DNA of 64,000 nucleotides from Polyangiaceae bacterium (GTDB lineage: Bacteria; Myxococcota_A; Polyangia; Polyangiales; Polyangiaceae): the NCBI GenBank assembly GCA_023150915.1, contig JAKLKA010000004.1:52032-116031 (forward strand). Reading direction: 5' to 3'. This document shows positions 62,524 through 64,000 of this stretch, in pieces. The translations under genes were made by a program, and so were the position numbers. Each line of letters starts with the position of its first letter. The first letter of the stretch is position 1. The notes beneath the pieces were generated by a model. That model worked only from the letters and a program-made list of their open reading frames with translations. It was not told the origin of the DNA and did no database searches.

Positions 62524-62863
62524 AGTTGTTCCGGACTGGCAGGTCGGCAACTACGTCTTCGTGGATGAAGGGATCATCCTCGGGCGGGCTGCTTCAGTCA
62601 GTGGGTTAGAAGAAGCCCTGCGGTTCGCCAGCCGCCCTTTGCCGCTCGAAGGTTTTCCGGATCTCCACGTTGCGGGGATGGATCGAGACCTGGAGCGATG
62701 GGTTGCCGACCGGATGAAGAGTGGGGGCGAGAAGTGGGACTTCGCGATCAGGGACAACCGGAAGCAGAAATGGATCGGCGTCCGGAGCGCCTTCGTGCAT
62801 CGCAGGAGCGGCGATACCTGCACCTTGGCGCTCAACGGCATCGAGCCCGACGCCGAGACTTAG
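62507..62863 (+). CDS. Small island protein of unknown function
   Basis: 118 residues from ATG 62507 with a GAGGGAG ribosome site inside the previous gene. Mixed alpha/beta sequence (VGNYVFVDEGIILGRAAS, MDRDLERWVADRMKSGGE, QKWIGVRSAFVHRRSGD). Ends 11 nt before the HNH-type gene. Possibly forms a unit with the 62242 product, since the two are coupled. Confidence 0.6.
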   Translation: MSTRAEVVPDWQVGNYVFVDEGIILGRAASVSGLEEALRFASRPLPLEGFPDLHVAGMDRDLERWVADRMKSGGEKWDFAIRDNRKQKWIGVRSAFVHRRSGDTCTLALNGIEPDAET

Positions 62864-62874
62864 CGACGGAACTC

Positions 62875-63528
62875 TTGAGCAAGTCCTGCTACTTCTGCGG
62901 CGAGCCGGCCACTTCGAGGGACCACGTACCCCCGAGGGTCTTCTTCCCGGAGGTGAAAGACCTCGGACAGCACTACGGTGACCTGCGGAAGCAGCTCGTG
63001 ACCGTGCCCTCGTGCGCTCTCCACAACGGGGAGCAGTCCAGGGATGACGAGTACACGGCCCTCATCGTGATGGTCAGCATCACGAACGAGGACATCGGTG
63101 CCGACCACTTCCTCTCGAAATTCCGCCGAACCATGGAGCGGTCGCCCCGGTTTCGCTCGATGCTCGAAGCGAGCTTGACTCCAACGGTTTCGGATGGACA
63201 CCAGACCGCAAGCCTGCGGATCGACCAGGGGCGGTATGGCGGCGTGATGGCCCGGATCTCCCGGGGCCTGCACTTCCACGAGGTGGGCACGCGGTTGAAC
63301 GGTCGCCTCCACATCGACACCCCTTGCCTTGGCACCGGCTCTCCCGAAGTCGGGTTCAGGGACGCTTCCCGGTCGCACCCTGCCGACCTCCAAGTGAAAT
63401 GGGTCGGCGATCCGAGGATCTTCGAGTACGCCCTTGCAGTCGAGCCGTTCTACTTGCACATGAAATTCTACGGCGGGTTCGACGTGTTCGTCACGCCAGC
63501 GACCACGGCGGAAAGGGACGACCTGTGA
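62875..63528 (+). CDS. HNH-type zinc-binding protein, putative nuclease
   Basis: 217 residues from TTG 62875, the only in-frame start close to the domain. It opens with CYFCGEPATSRDHVPPRVFF, then VPSCALHNGEQSRDDEY. The pattern CxxC, DH-x-PP, C-x2-HN is that of HNH-family proteins, with Cys pairs for structural zinc and the DH and HN supplying the metal site. The remaining 150 residues are mixed alpha/beta. It overlaps the helicase gene by 4 nt (GTGA), so the two are made together. A nicking or DNA-binding role in a defence complex is plausible. Confidence 0.75.
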   Translation: MSKSCYFCGEPATSRDHVPPRVFFPEVKDLGQHYGDLRKQLVTVPSCALHNGEQSRDDEYTALIVMVSITNEDIGADHFLSKFRRTMERSPRFRSMLEASLTPTVSDGHQTASLRIDQGRYGGVMARISRGLHFHEVGTRLNGRLHIDTPCLGTGSPEVGFRDASRSHPADLQVKWVGDPRIFEYALAVEPFYLHMKFYGGFDVFVTPATTAERDDL

Positions 63529-64000
63529 TCCGGTTCAATAAATTCGGCGGGGCGAGGAAGAAGCTCGACCCGACAAATGCCAAGGCCCTCTTTGAGTCCC
63601 TCGACCGGCAGCAATCTCATGCGACTCTCCGTCCCGTCCAGACGGAAGCGATGGAGGTCATCTGCGGGCAGCGAAGGGGCGAGCGAGACCTTGTCCTAAA
63701 GCTGAGCACCGGAGGCGGAAAGACCACCACGGGGCTTATCTACCTGTGGTCGCATGCCGTCGAGTCGAAGCGGCCCGTCGTCTACCTGTGCCCGACCACG
63801 CAGCTCGTTCAGCAGGTACTTGCTGAGGCCCGGCGTCTCGGCATTCCCGCTCATCATTACGAGAAAGGACAATCGATCCCGGCCGTCGAGTGTACGGCTG
63901 GGGAGGCCGTGCTCGTATGCACCTACGAGAAACTTTTCAACGCCCGAAGCACGTTCGACCGGAACGACGTGAACATGAGGCCGGTGGCTCTCGTCCTTGA
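63525..64000 (+). CDS. DEAD/DEAH-like superfamily 2 helicase, partial at the window edge
   Basis: GTG 63525; 158 codons are visible and the gene continues off the right edge. The Q-motif-like RPVQTEAMEVI, Walker A KLSTGGGKTTTG, motif Ia YLCPTTQLVQQVLAEAR and the TYEKLFN segment of motif Ib are all present; the window ends at VALVL, just where motif II (DEAD/DDAH) should begin. Such helicases are common in phage-defence islands. Coupled to the HNH-type gene, it probably supplies the ATP-driven DNA translocase of that system. Confidence 0.88.
   Translation, partial: MIRFNKFGGARKKLDPTNAKALFESLDRQQSHATLRPVQTEAMEVICGQRRGERDLVLKLSTGGGKTTTGLIYLWSHAVESKRPVVYLCPTTQLVQQVLAEARRLGIPAHHYEKGQSIPAVECTAGEAVLVCTYEKLFNARSTFDRNDVNMRPVALVL

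Overview
The window is 64 kb of very GC-rich, gene-dense bacterial DNA. It looks like a myxobacterium (Myxococcota, probably the Polyangia/Sorangium side); this is inferred from gene content, not from a marker gene. The evidence is seven Hanks-type Ser/Thr kinases (one a likely pseudokinase), two FHA-sigma54 activators plus an NtrC-type regulator, many lipoproteins, Pro-rich adaptor-like proteins and an aerobic benzoyl-CoA (box) pathway. Genes lie on both strands in short operons. Many first genes have no Shine-Dalgarno sequence but carry a TANNNT-like box 6-10 nt before the start codon, which suggests widespread leaderless transcription.

Layout. 1-5.4 kb: lipoproteins, a parvulin, a PilZ protein, a HAD 5'-nucleotidase and a pseudokinase. 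5.7-8.6 kb: a tail-anchored kinase and prfC. 8.7-11.3 kb: an envelope-stress module (Spy-like protein, small lipoprotein, CpxR-like regulator, CpxA-like kinase). 11.3-15.3 kb: a coiled-coil/HhH protein, the first of two paralogous exported hydrolase-like proteins, and a lipoprotein beta-carbonic anhydrase. 15.4-27.3 kb: a signalling region with four kinases, two FHA-sigma54 regulators flanking a beta-barrel gene, and the second hydrolase-like paralogue. 27.4-31.3 kb: boxC-boxB with a divergent BzdR/BoxR-type repressor fused to a shikimate-kinase domain, and a cluster of TGCA operator repeats between them. 31.3-36.4 kb: folP-cdaA-cdaR and a divergent PgpH-type HD phosphodiesterase, together a cyclic-di-AMP turnover locus. 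36.4-40 kb: an acyl-CoA dehydrogenase, a Cys-rich lipoprotein and an exported cyclophilin. 39.9-42.2 kb: a bufferin/Hvf-type RiPP operon (Cys-rich precursor, DUF692 enzyme, DUF2063 partner) with a strong hairpin after the precursor gene and a perfect dyad upstream. 42.2-49 kb: an M24 peptidase, a NamZ-type muramidase, an NtrC regulator, a lipoprotein and a zinc-ribbon kinase. 49-59.9 kb: a MshEN-HEAT protein, MgtE, a crotonase, membrane and stress proteins, a CHAD protein, NAD-isocitrate dehydrogenase and comM.

The last 4.1 kb (about 59.9-64 kb) is different. comM stops just before its Walker A motif, at a 9-bp inverted repeat. Beyond it lie a tRNA-Leu-like gene with about 28-30 extra nt forming a long hairpin in its anticodon arm, two or three small unknown genes, and a tightly packed row of unknown small proteins, an HNH-type protein and a DEAD-like helicase that runs off the window. 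GC content and codon choice look less extreme there. It reads as the left end of a genomic island inserted in comM, possibly a defence island, and is the best candidate for an undescribed system. The RiPP operon is the second best.
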